From positions 2,620-66,619 of the forward strand of contig QLIY01000582.1 in the NCBI GenBank assembly GCA_003260075.1: a stretch of DNA of 64,000 bases. The letters run 5' to 3'. Below the pieces are notes generated by a model, which did not search any database, had not been told where the DNA came from, and was given only the letters and a program-made list of their open reading frames with translations. Positions 25,609-38,600 of this stretch are shown piece after piece. Origin of the DNA: Phallusia mammillata. Lineage: Eukaryota > Chordata > Ascidiacea > Phlebobranchia > Ascidiidae. The first letter of the stretch is position 1. The number at the start of each line of letters is the position of its first letter. Made by a program: the position numbers and the translations under genes.

Positions 25609-27047
25609 GCTCAAATTTAATAGTTCCAGAACAACATTTCAACCCTGTAACTCATATTTGTTCTTTTCTTATCCAAACACCAGCAAACTCCAGGGCAAAA
25701 GTTAGGATTCAAATTTTGAATCTACTTCGCACTGAATACACGTGGGCATACAGTTGATTTTATACACAAAAACAAAACAATGACAGACAACCTACCTTTT
25801 CAACTGACCAATCATAGACACGCGAGCCGATTCGAGATTTCTTATGTAGCCTGATTTAGTGCTGTAAAATAAAACGGATTAATGGGGTTTTGTGTAAAAA
25901 GGTTTGGCATGTTTGGCATGTGTTACTGAAATTTTACACGACAATTTTAGTCATATCTAAAAAAGAAGTTGGTTACATGCATTATAGGTTAAACTTTTCC
26001 GGCTAAAAGATCTAACACTCGTTTTCTAATTTATAAATAGACACAAACTGCACAAACAACGTAATATCCACATAACCTCCTTATTTGTCTTGCTTACTAC
26101 GGAAATTTAATTTAGACGCTAAGGAAACACAAAAATACTTTTCTAATTAAACGCTGCTCGGGTCACTGTTTGTGGCTAAAACGTCATCGCACTGTTTTAC
26201 AAATTCGCCAGCCAAGCCCCCAAACAAAATATGGCTTATGACGGCGGTATTCCATAACGTCATCATTATTTGGTCAGTGATGTTATCTAATATCAGCGTT
26301 AACGTCAGACACTACAATGAATTTGCTTCCTTCTTCAATGCTTCATGGATTGCTTTCTCTGTGTATTTAGTTGCGAACGAAAGTTCGAAATGGTTTCTTG
26401 GATGATGTTTTCGGTCACATATTTGGTTTCGGTGAAATGTATTAAAAAAGGCACAATCAAAATAAGCGCTTCGAGTTAAGGTAATAAACGTAATTGAAAC
26501 CCCACGAACTATGTTTCCAAGACACATACGTTTTATGTGTGTAGATGGCCTGTCCCTTCGCGAAACACCTTTTCGGAGTATTAATATAAGCCTTGTAGAT
26601 CTGTATTTATAACGGTCTGAAAAACCACCTCTTTATACACTGTTGCTTTAATTATGGCCTAAGACGTAAAAATTATGCTTTAGAATTTAGATTGTTTAGG
26701 TCCAAAATGTTTTGGAGAAAAAGCAAACAAAAACAAGAATTCTTGTTTAGAATTACCTACCACGCCAACATTATGCAAAACAACAAAATTCATTCACAAA
26801 CAAAAAATTCTTGGTAACAGATCGTGAGTGGTTACCGGCATGGTTACAATACGGACAAACGTTGACATTATGGGCAGAGTTAAGATGTCACTACCTTCAA
26901 TCACGAAACAGTTAAAAACCACGACAAACGTTGTGCACTTCCGGGTTTACCAAGTATGAACCTGAAGTCTGGCGCTAGGATGAAGATTAAACACCACACG
27001 AAATGCCAACACTAGCACGGTCATGGCCTGCGTTCAAGAGGTGAAGA
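25609..27047. other. Stretch without recognised gene
   Basis: Frames on both strands around 26172-26527 overlap each other and show no family motif. The upstream exons that gene A requires are not seen here. Confidence 0.45.
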
Positions 27048-27249
27048 CAGGGGCGTATCCAGAAATTTTTAAAGGGGGGGGTCCAACAATTTTTTTGGGG
27101 GAAATCCCTAATGACGTCATTATGACGTCACACGTGGTTCAAAACGACGCGTTATGCGGCAAAGCNTTTAAGCTTAAGGACCGCGAGCCCTCGAAATAAT
27201 GGCAAAGGGACCGTTTTGAAAAAAATATAAAAAAGTTTGGGAACCACTG
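27048..27249. mobile_element. Chimeric repeat with an N at 27166
   Basis: The left half begins CAGGGGCGTATCCAGAAAT, a common MITE-like end. The right half ends GTTTGGGAACCACTG, the right end of the CAGTGGTTCTC hAT type. The two halves do not share ends, and the single N lies between them. This is best explained as two repeat ends joined across an assembly gap. Confidence 0.55.
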
Positions 27250-27427
27250 ATTTAGGCGGTTGTGATGTGAGCATGTATTGTGCTAAACAAGAAAGTTTGA
27301 GTTTCATTAAGCTTGAATTGGAATTTATTCCTGGGAGTTGTCTAAAGCGACCCTACTGCAACAAACGTTACGCAACTAAAATTTAACAACAATAAGTTTG
27401 TTTGGCCCAATTATAACTTCTATTTAG

Positions 27428-30400
27428 TACCGGATGCTCCAACCCTCGGTTTGAATATCAACACTGACAATTCCTTCAACATAACGATTAAACCTGCAAC
27501 TCCACCCAGGGGAAATATACTTTACTATGAGATCCGTATTAGGTAAGATAAAATATCGTAGTAATGAACCACAGTAAACTTTTGCTAATAACTATTTCAG
27601 ACAAAACTTTTCGGAATGTACTTCTCTTGGCGACAGCGAATGTTACGACCTAACGCAAACGTTGCCAGCCTCTCAAACAAAATTTATAACAGAAGTTCTG
27701 CCAGGGTTCAGGTAAAGACCATTTGCATGCCAATTCAAAATGTCTTACTGTCGTAAATGAAGATATACAGTGGCTGTACTTACTTTATTTCTCTTTAGAT
27801 CCATTATATTTTCTGTGAGGGCTAACACATCTGCAGGATTTGGTCCTGAGGCCCCAATGACGGCAACAACCGAAATTGTTGGTAAGTGTGCATTTTAGCA
27901 ACTGTGGCTTTCAATATGTGACTTAATGTCACCAAACAAGATAGGAAGCTTTGCAAAATTTGTAAGTTTTTAATTTAGGATGTGCGATTGTATTTGGCTG
28001 ACATTTCTTGTTCATTTTTTTAATACGATGACATGTCGTTTAAAAGTTGGTTTAAAACCGTGGTTCTCAACCAGGGCCCATGCCCTGTGTTCCGCGGGAC
28101 CACGGGTGTAGGTTTCCCCAAATACACCCACTAAAAGCCATTTTCTTTTTAACATTATTTCCTAATTTAATCGACTATTTCACAAAGTATTTGTCTATAT
28201 TGAGGTTTTTCACGATTACGGATTCTCGTTAATCTATAATTCGACCTGTTTAAAGCCGAAACTAATACCGAATTCCAACACAAGATTGACATTTACATGT
28301 TTAAGGGGGGCACAGGTCCTACTGGGTTTCTTAAAGGGGGCCACGAGGCCTTTCATTGCCTGACACAACGAGATATATTCTCTACTTGGTATACTTAGAT
28401 CTATACATTTTAACTGGAGTGAATTAGACTAATTATGGGTGATACGGTGAGGCATTGGGAAACAGGTTTGAGCTAGATAAAGCTCGTTCCTAATTTTGAA
28501 CTTAAGGCAGATATAGAATAACTTGTACGCTGTAATTGTAACTTTTTATATCTCGTTGTATGCTTGTACGCTGTAATTGTAACTTTTTATATCTCGTTGT
28601 ATGCAGCGGCCGGAACAGTGACAAATGTTACTCTTACTCCATTCAACTCCACCGCTATAAATGTGGCATGGACAACAGCTAGACCTGTTCCCGGTCCAAG
28701 CAACTACACCATTACTGCAACCGATTTCGCGGGTCAAACTAGCGTAAGTTTTCATTCTTCCATTGTCGTTCGTATAATGCAGCAATTGACAAACAAGAAA
28801 TTTTGGGGATATTGTTTTCTATACATATACTAACTGCACACGGTTTAAAAACATTTCCGTATCATTTCCTACAGTCAATGCAGACGGACCCCGAATGTCT
28901 ACCATGAGGTCTTTCTTTGGGCTCATCCTCGCCATTTTTTTAAAATTATTAAAAAAATAGTGATAGTATTTTGCCTATTATAGTTGGGAAATTAATCAAT
29001 TATTTTTAATTTATGAAAGTTATAAGTTTTTTAAGATGCAATGTGTACTGTATTTTGGTGAAAAAATACTCGGGGCCAATGTTAAATTACTGTAGGTCGG
29101 TACACAAAAACCCTAGCTCAAACCGGTCCGTACCGCAATGAAGTTTTGCTGAAGCTTTGTTTGAACAGTTTTATTGTTTTAATGAAACATTTGTGTGTTT
29201 TTTAATTGGTGGAAAAAAAATTCATTTTTACTCTTTGAACACTGTTGTGTTTATTAGAGTTCTTCACATCTAATTTGTTGCAAAGCGGACGCTTCGTAAG
29301 TTTTGACCAACATAAAAATTACGTGGATGCTTCGCTAACAATGATATTATTGAATGTCTTGCAGATGTTTACCGTGGTGGACTCTGACGGCACGGCCCTA
29401 AATTTTAACCTCACGTTCTCTGGGCTCACCCAAGGATCTGTTTACGCGGTGACTGTCACTCAATCTACTAGCGTTGGCAGTGGCTCTGCTTCACCCGTGG
29501 TAGAGCTTACAAGACGTGAGTTGTAGGTTTTAACCTTGCAAACACTAACAATTAATTTTTCTTTGTTTAATTTAGCCGCCACGCCTGTTGCTGGAGCACA
29601 ACCTAATGTTACTGTTGCTCAAAATCTCCTTGGCGCATCTGCTACTCAGGCATTTGCCATTGAGAACCCATGCAACAGTGTGGCTACGTTTTTCACACCT
29701 AATGGCGGAACAATCCTGGCTGTTGATGTGATTATTAGAGAATCAGGCTCTTCGGCTACTAGTATGTTTCCATTTTTTTAGATTTATTGATTTTGTTTTC
29801 AAACTACAATCTAAGCTAAATTCTTTAAGCAATACGCAGCTTAAAATTTTGATACTGTTTGTCGTTTTTCTTTGCATGATATTTTACCAAGGAAACTTCG
29901 TAAACACGGCTCTCAATGTACATGTCTAACTGTAATAAAAGAATGCTAATTGTATGTGTGATACGTTCTTACGTAGATGAATGCGGCTTGATTCTAATCA
30001 ACTTGTGTTGAGTTTAAGTTGGTTAACGTTGGAAATTATGTATTTACCTTGAGTTTGTTGCAGCTATTAGCTACTGGGCAGAAGCATCTATTCTGAACCC
30101 AACACCCCAATACTTTGCTGCTACGATTACCTGCAGTTCACCATCGGGACGAAAGAAAAGGAGAGTAACTGATGACGGACAAACATTTGTGAACGGTAAG
30201 CATTTAGAGAGCTGCACCATAATTAGAGCAATCTTACACATTGGTGACAAACACATCAGTGTATCTTAATAAATGCGCGTGTTGATTCAAATATTTTTGT
30301 CTTAGGTCACGACCAAACCTGTAACCCAGCGTTGGTCACAACTGTTTGCAATGGACCACTTGCACCCGGTCGATCGTACGAAGTTGCCTTTCGGGCTGAC

Positions 30401-33400
30401 ACCGGATCTCCTGAGGGAAAATCTGGTTTAACCGCATTTTCGGCTCCTGTAATAACAGCAGGTGATAACAAAATGCCGCTGCCTGATATCTTAAAACAGT
30501 GGTTCTCAAAGTATGGGTCGCGACCCAAACATGGGTCGCGCAGGGTCAAAAAATGGGTCGCGTTATATGGCGATTCAATTCTGCCCAAACGAACTATTAC
30601 TGCAATAAGTAAACACAAACAAATTTACTTAATGCAGTAGTAGTAAAGTCACCTCACTCGACCACGTTGTACAGTAAAATGAACCAACCATTACCACATA
30701 CAGACCACATACGACAATAGCCTTCCAACTTTTACGCACACGGCGATTGTAACGTCAAAGCACGGGAAATAATAGGACAAGTTCATCATGCGAAACTGAA
30801 CTTGGAGATATAGCAGTAAGCGTTTAAGGATGAGTAAGTATTCGTACAAGCAAACATTTTAGATTTGGGATTCATTACTATCAATGATCATGGTGCTGCA
30901 AAGCCATAATGTGAGCTATGTTATGTAGTGTTGTCGAACGAATCGAGCTCGTTAATCCTGCAGCCATTTCGACATGTGCAAACTCCTATGCAACCAAGAC
31001 GTGGCCTCGAAATTGCGGTCCGACTCGTTACAGAACAGCACAGTTAAAAGTCAAATCACAGTCCTTTCACTGAATACAAAATATCAAGTGGTCCCTTGAA
31101 TGAAAAATAGAGCCTTGCATTGAAGATTTTTGAAGGAAAAATTTCAGTTTCATCAATTACACTAAAATAAATTAATCATTTGTTTGTAATAAATCATTGT
31201 TTTATAGTTCTGTGTACTACAACTGGTTGTCTGCGTCTTTTTTCGTGCATATTTGAAAAAAAAACATTTTTTGATGTTTGAGGCTTGGGTCGTGAGATAT
31301 TCATAAAACTAAGATTTGGGTCGCGGTCAAAAAAGTTTGAGAACCACTGTCTTAAAAGATTATGTTACCTAAATGCATTGCTTTTTTTGTATCCCGAATC
31401 CTTGGTAAAGTATGTGGATTTTTTTCACTTTTCGTTGTACTTGTGTTATTGGGAATAGTGAAATTTCAACCCACCTTTATGAATAACATTAAGGTAGGGT
31501 GTATACTCAGAATTCAGTTAACACAATCCTAATGGTACACACCATTTAAAGGCTAATGCTGCATATTGGAAACTTTTGCATTTTTTCGTAAGTTATAAGC
31601 ACCTTTTTAGCACCAACTTCTGTGAAAGACATACCTAATATTTTCTACGTAACTAAATTTGTTTACATAAAGATGAGGAGGACATACCTGGGCTTGTGGC
31701 AACACCAACGTTTACAACTACCAGTAACTCAATCACAGCAACTTGGGCTCCGCCGACTGCTCCTAATGGAATAATCACTGCTTACAGGTTCGTCAACTAA
31801 GTACAACTGTACTACAGTAAGTCTTGGTTAAACTTGATTTGGTTATTCCGAATCTTCGCCTAATTAAGATTTTTAAAGTTTCTTTAACCAAACGGTTCGG
31901 ACACGGATTTTTACGTTTAAAAAAAACATTGGCACATTTAACCACGTAGTGACTTGGAACAACTGCTTACTGTTTGCTACTTTCTACACCACTTAAACAC
32001 TTGGTTAACTGACCGTATTAATACCGCTCGGGAGGATGTACCGTGATCCATAAATAATTTGTTGATAGAAACATTTTGCATTTTCGAAAATTGTTGTGCT
32101 GAAAGTGTTTACAAAATCGTAAATATTCATAAACCTGGCTTTGTAGTGTTTGAGACGTGTTTTAACAGAGTTTCCTGGACATCGACGACAGGTAGTGGTA
32201 CAACCGTTAATTTAACAGGAAGCACCCTTTCGTTCACCATTGAAAGATTAGAAACCTACACAGAATACACCGTTACCGTCTTTGCCCGTACAGCTGTTGG
32301 AGAAAACGCAGGAACTGTAGCCATGCAGCGAACCAGTGAAGGAGGTATGTAAAAATAAATAAAGGGTTTTGCGGTTAGTCGGTACATAAATACAAAAAAT
32401 AGAAAAATATGTCCAGTTTTGTCCTTTCAAATCAAATGTTTATTTTATGTTGGGTTTATAATTATGTTGTCATTCGGTAGCGCTGAATGGGATTGACTTT
32501 TATTTTATATCATTCGCAAACCAAACTAGTTATTGCTTGTAAATAGAAACTGAGCGTTTCTAGAAACGCTTGATAACAAAACAACACAAGTGTATGTACT
32601 TTAAACTGTTTGAACAGTTTTACTTAAAGCCTTCAGGAATGTTGTCCTCACACCAGGTATAGTACGAGGGTTACTGTAAATTACGATCCACTTGCTTTGG
32701 TCACTGGATTTTTCACATTTCATGGGAATATCGTCAAGCTGCAAACCCTTCAGATCCAAACCAATTTACATATGCTAGCAAAAATGTGTATCTTTTGATT
32801 TTTTTAATTCAACACATAATTTTTACCACACCACTAAAACAAAATCAAAGTAAAATTGTACGTAGTTTTTTCGTCGTCTGTTACCCAGTTACATATTAAA
32901 TTTAAGCGTTTTCCTTTTTTCACAGTTCCTCTCGGGAGCGTAACAAACATTGTGTTAGTAACGAGTGCAACTGTGGTTACTGTCAGCTACGATCCACCTT
33001 CTGTTGTTACCGGAGTCTTTATGTTTCTGTTGGAGTATCGTCTGGCCGCAAGTCGTTCGGACCCGTTCATTGCAAGTTCTAGCGTCACCGAAATATCTGG
33101 TCTAGACGGTTTTACTTCTTATACAATCAGGGTAAGTGATCTTGGACGAGGGTGGCTGCTTTCATCACTTAAGGAATGTAACAATAAACTCTATTGCCTA
33201 ACGTCAATAAACGAAAAGCATTTTGCGTCATCTAAATGCCTTTTTACGACATCATATAATTTAGGGAGGTGGTTAAATTTTTAATCAAAAGTTACTATAC
33301 GTTGTAACCATTTTGGTGTCATACAATGCTTTTAACTTCTGTTTTAGTAAAACTGGTCTTTTTATTTACTTTCACGTTGCATGTTTGTGAAACATTCGAT

Positions 33401-35593
33401 TTCAGACAAAACTCTTCATGCTTCCTTACTTTGCCACGCATAGTGTTTAATTGCTAATTTCACAGATTACAGTCAGCACCAGTGCAGGTGACGGACCAAG
33501 TGTAACACGTAATTTCACTACCGATCAAGGAATTCCTGGTGAAGTTACAAACTTGGTTTCTTTAAATGCTACAACCACCACTGCTGGTATAGGATGGGAC
33601 CCATCGGCAAACCCTAATGGCATCATAACAGAATATAAGTACGTTTTGTTATTATTTATTTTGTGGTTCGGTGGGTGCTAAAATTTAAAAGTGCACAATA
33701 CAAATTCACACTCATTTGCACGTTAGTTAAACACGATTTAGGTTTTTTTTCGACAACCAACTTCTGCTCTGGGAAGTTATGGTCAATTTTTGGGCAGAAA
33801 GATGCAAAGAAATAGTTAATTTTCGGCGAGCTAAAAAACCTACGTTATTTATTACTTAAAAGTGCTACAAAATAATAAAGCTGTAATAAATTATATTAAT
33901 TACAAATTTGATTTTGAAGGATCTTTTGGTCATTGGATGACTTTAACTTGCTGGAAGTCAATGTGCCTGCCTCCGTCACTACCTACGAAATCACGGGCCT
34001 TCAGCCATTTTCAACATACAGTGTGCGAATCGTCGCAAGCACTATTGCAGGAGACAATAGCGGTGTTGTTGCACTGGTTACAACAGCAGAAGATGGTATG
34101 TTATTTTGCAACGGCGTTGGTAGATATTAGAAAAAGATTTTGCTTATTGTTCAAGGGAAAAACAATAAATTCAACTGTTTGTATAGTGCCTGATCCTCCT
34201 ATCCTTGGTTTGATCGTAAACGACAATAATTCCTTTATCATATCGATTACACCTGCTTCACCCCCAAAGGGAATCATACTTTACAACGAGATCAGAATCA
34301 GGTAACCTTCATTAACTAATCATAAAAAAACAGAGTTCCAACCCGGACCAAGATTTTTCATCGGGTTTGAACCGATTCGAGCTTTCGTTTGAATAAAACG
34401 AGCTTGATTTGGACCTGAATTTACCATCGGCGACGTTTGTCTTGACCCACGTCACAACACTGTTATGAAAGAAAAAAAACCTTTGCTTCAGGCAAAACAT
34501 CTCTGACTGCACTGCTTTTGCCGACACCGAATGTCATGACGTAACAGAAACGTTACCTTCTTCTCAAACAACGTTTACGACGGATGTCCTGCTCGGTTTT
34601 AGGTAAGGTTATTTTAAAGCTGTCTGATTAGATTTTTTTGCCTAACGCACAAACACCACAGTGACTAACTGTTTATATTCTTCTCCAGATCTTTTGTATT
34701 TTCTGTGAGAGCTAACACTTCTGCCGGATTTGGCCCTCCAGTCACAATCACAGCAAGAACCAACACTGTCGGTAATTTTCTAATTAAACAACAACAGTAG
34801 TTAACGTGCACTTTGTTACACACAACATGATTTTGGTCCTTTGACACAAACGGTGTACAAACATTACAAATAATATCCCCTACTTTGTAGCACTATTACG
34901 TAGCACTATTACTTAGTAGCACTATTAAAAGTTATGTACCAAATAGTAAGTATTAAATTCTTCATGGTGCGAATTCTATGCTCGGGTGCTTGCATTTGAA
35001 CAGATAAATGATACAACTTCAACTCACTTGAACTCGTCGACATTATATGTTTAAACATTTTCGTGTTTCCGTTATTTACCACTTCATTTAGCACATACGT
35101 TTTTGGTGCTGAGTAATTACTGAATAAACTCGCTTCTCATTAAGTGAGTACGCTATTGTGATTTATTTACAGTGGCCGGAAATGTTTCCAATGTAATTCT
35201 TACTCCATTCAACTCCACCGCAATTACAGTTTCATGGACCACGGCTAGACCAGTTCCCGGTCCCAGCAATTATACTATTACTGCAACCGATTTTTCGGAT
35301 GTAACAACCGTAAGTACAAGCAACTGTTTAAATCAGGGACAAGCATACACTGGTCGAGGATCAATTATTTAAAACAAATAGCTAAAAGAAATAGAGACAA
35401 GGTCTTTGGGAAATGTTGAACGATAATTTTGCACTTACATGAATATTATTTTTGTACTAGGGTACTGATAAGTTGTAACAACATGGCATGAACCAATCCA
35501 CGTTATTAAAAACCGGTCATCAAGTGTAAAGACTCGTTTGAGTTGATGATAACTATGTTCCGTGAATATTAGTATTGAAAAACTGGGGTCACT

Positions 35594-35676
<83 letters not shown>

Positions 35677-38600
35677 CCTCATCTTAGCTTACAAGATTAC
35701 AGTATACAATGTTATGCTTTGCTAACAAAGCTCAAAACACAACATCTTGCAGACGTTTACCGTATTGGATTCAGACGGCACAGCTTTAGAACTAAACACC
35801 ACCATTACTGGACTCACCTCAGGGTCTCTTTACACGGTGACTGTCACCCAATCTACTTCTGTTGGCATTGGTTTCGCGTCACCTATGTCAGAGATAACAA
35901 GACGTGAGTTGTTGGTTTCAACCTTGTATTGACTCACAATCATTTTTTTCCATGTTGAATTTAGCCGCTACAACTGTGGCTGGAGCACAACCTAATGTTA
36001 GTGTTACTCAAAACCTTCTTGGCGCATCTGCTACTCAGGCATTTGCTATTGCGAATCCATGCAATAATGTGTCTGCGTTTTTCTCTCTTGCCTCCGGGAC
36101 AATCCTTGCTGTGGACGTGATTATAAGGGAATCAGGCTCTTCAGCCACGAGTAAGTTTTTCAATTTTAATATTCGTTGCATTCATTGTTTTTCCTAAGAC
36201 AAATTTCACAACAAAAACTCCAATTTGTGGAATTTTTTAAATAAATATATCAAGTAACTGTGTTACGGAATTATTTCGGGCCCGAACCCTGCAATAACGG
36301 CCCACCACCAAAGCCAAAGATGCCGCGCACTGGTTCAATTTTGGGCGGCGCAACTTTATTGAAACTATAAAATAAACAGCGATAAAAGTAGCTACGTTAA
36401 AATGCAACAACACGTGGCGACCTTTAACAAACCAACACCTCGCGTTACACGCGCCACCCAGAGAAAAAGTCTGTTTTACATAGCAGAAGCAGCTTTTGCA
36501 AGTGCCTGATTGGTAAAGCAGCGCGTTCCAGGTCAATCAGCGCAATCCATGTAGCCCTATAGGTAAACGAAGGGAATGCTAACAACGTGCCACAAACCAA
36601 ATAACACAAGAGAAAAGAAATGCGCGTGACGGTGCAAAATCAGGAAAACAAAGTGAACAAAACAACATAATTGTGCATGACCAAAATATTTGGTCACAAC
36701 TGTTTATTTTTGTTTCTGACACTATGCTTGACAGAATTTTTTTTTTATGCCAATAAGCAACTAATCTTTCTTAACATTAATCTACGCGATTGCGGAACTA
36801 CAGTTAATCTCTTTTCTGATCAATCTTAAAATGTCATTTACCATACCTTTGTTGCATAGACATAACCTACTGGGCTGAAGCATCTGTGTTGACCCCAACA
36901 CCTCAATACTATGCTGCTACAATTCCATGCCTTTCAGCATTTGGAAGAAAGAAGAGAAGGGTGTCTGATGACGAACAAATATTTGTGTGTGGTAAGCATT
37001 GTATGTGTTACACCATGATTTAAAGCAATACGTCAATTCAAAATCGTTTTGCCATCTATTCTGCTTGTGACAAGTCAATACGTGCGTGTGCTGATTTAAA
37101 CATTTTTGTCATAGGTCACGACCAAACTTGTGACCCAGCGTTGGTCTCAACTATTTGCAATGGACCACTTGCACCAGGTCGATCGTACGAAGTTGCTTTT
37201 CGAGCTGACACCGGAGCTCCTGAAGGAAAATCCGATCTGACCGATTTCTCGCCCCCTGTTACTACCGGTATTCTGTAATCGTTTTAATTATAACGTAGCC
37301 GAGGTTTATTATTTGCAGTACAACGAGTTTCGTAAAATATACCGTTGGTAATAAACATCTACATTTTGTTCTAACTTAGGGGTAGAAGGGACCACACCGT
37401 TACCATCAACAAATGAGACAAATTCCACTTTAACGAGAACCTCAACAACAGAATCAATATTCAATTTAACAACCACAGTGCCAACATCAACTACGATACA
37501 AACTACAGCAGCAACAGCAACGACCAGTTCAACCACTTTAGCAACTACAACAACTGAAGAATCGACCACATCTACTTCTCCCAACCAAGGTATTTTTGTT
37601 TACCGATACTGATTGGTTATGATTGTAAAAGCTTAATTTACATCAGACTAAATGCATGTAGCTAGAAAATTATTTTTCGTCGCAGTATTGCAGCCAGTAC
37701 CAGGAGCAAGACCAAACATTGAAGTCAGCCAAGAACTTCCCGGGCGACTAGGAGAGCATGCATTTGCTGTGCAAAATCCCTGTCTTTCACTTGATCGTTT
37801 GTTTGATGCAAGTGATGGTGATGAAACGAACGTAGAAATAGTTGTCAAAGAAGAAGTTGTGAACCCGGAAGGTAGGCGTGCAGTGCTTTGTAAACTTGAG
37901 GTATAATAAACTATGGAAAGTATACTGCCCCGAGGCACAAATAAAGGCATCGGGTATGTCGCGATACTGCAAAAAAAGTCTTAAACGGTCTTAGTGGCTG
38001 AAATTTTGTCATCTTATAGTGTTAACATTTAGGGTTGTTTGTGGCGTTCAGTTAAGTTTGAATGTAGACAGCTATAAAACAGAAAGTAGGCCGGCACGAA
38101 ATAGGTAGCAAACTTTACTTACGTGTGTACTCTTAATCTGTCTGATTTTAGGAGCGGAAATAGGTGTTTGGGCAACTGCTATTACTCAGGACCCGATTGG
38201 TCTCTACGTTGCTGCATCCGTGCCTTGCTCCTCATCGAAACGAAAACGCAGAAATCTCGACCCCGATGATGAACGCTTTGTCGTGGGTAAGTGTAAAAAA
38301 TCTTTTCTGGATCAGTTAACCTTACATTCCCAGGTCTCACACATTAAAAAATTGCAACTAATAAAATGTGAAGCAACAATCAGCAAACAATAGGATTTGC
38401 AACAATTTTTGTATAGGTATGGACCAGACGTGCGTAAGAGACAGACCGGAAGTGTGCAATGGACCTTTACCCCCAGATCGTTCATTTCAGGTTGCGATGC
38501 GTTCAAGAAACGAATTTGAAACATCCCAACTAACAGAATTTTCTGACCCAATTTCTACAATAGGTTCGTAATTGGTTTTAACCACCATATCAACGAAAGC

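Larger units (their letters stand above)
27428..30461 (+). repeat. Internal gene duplication, first eight-exon block
   Basis: The exons 27428-27542, 27601-27711, 27799-27881, 28607-28743, 29365-29515, 29576-29761, 30064-30195 and 30306-30461 have lengths 115, 111, 83, 137, 151, 186, 132 and 156. The block at 34187-37267 has the same series (last 153) with highly similar protein and DNA. The unit encodes one FN3 split over three exons, one FN3 over two, and the three-exon module. Confidence 0.9.
34187..37267 (+). repeat. Internal gene duplication, second eight-exon block
   Basis: Exons 34187-34301, 34492-34602, 34689-34771, 35173-35309, 35753-35903, 35965-36150, 36860-36991 and 37115-37267 mirror the block at 27428-30461 in order, phase and length. 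Introns differ through later insertions: a poly-G tract and a solo LTR here, hAT-type elements in or just after the other block. Confidence 0.9.

Noticed and set aside
26172..26527. Overlapping open frames on both strands
   Set aside because: No motif, no compatible splice sites and mutual overlap; either or both are probably chance.
35575..35907. Frame with a long poly-glycine run
   Set aside because: It is produced by the G80 tract and runs out of frame across a real FN3 exon; it is not a protein.
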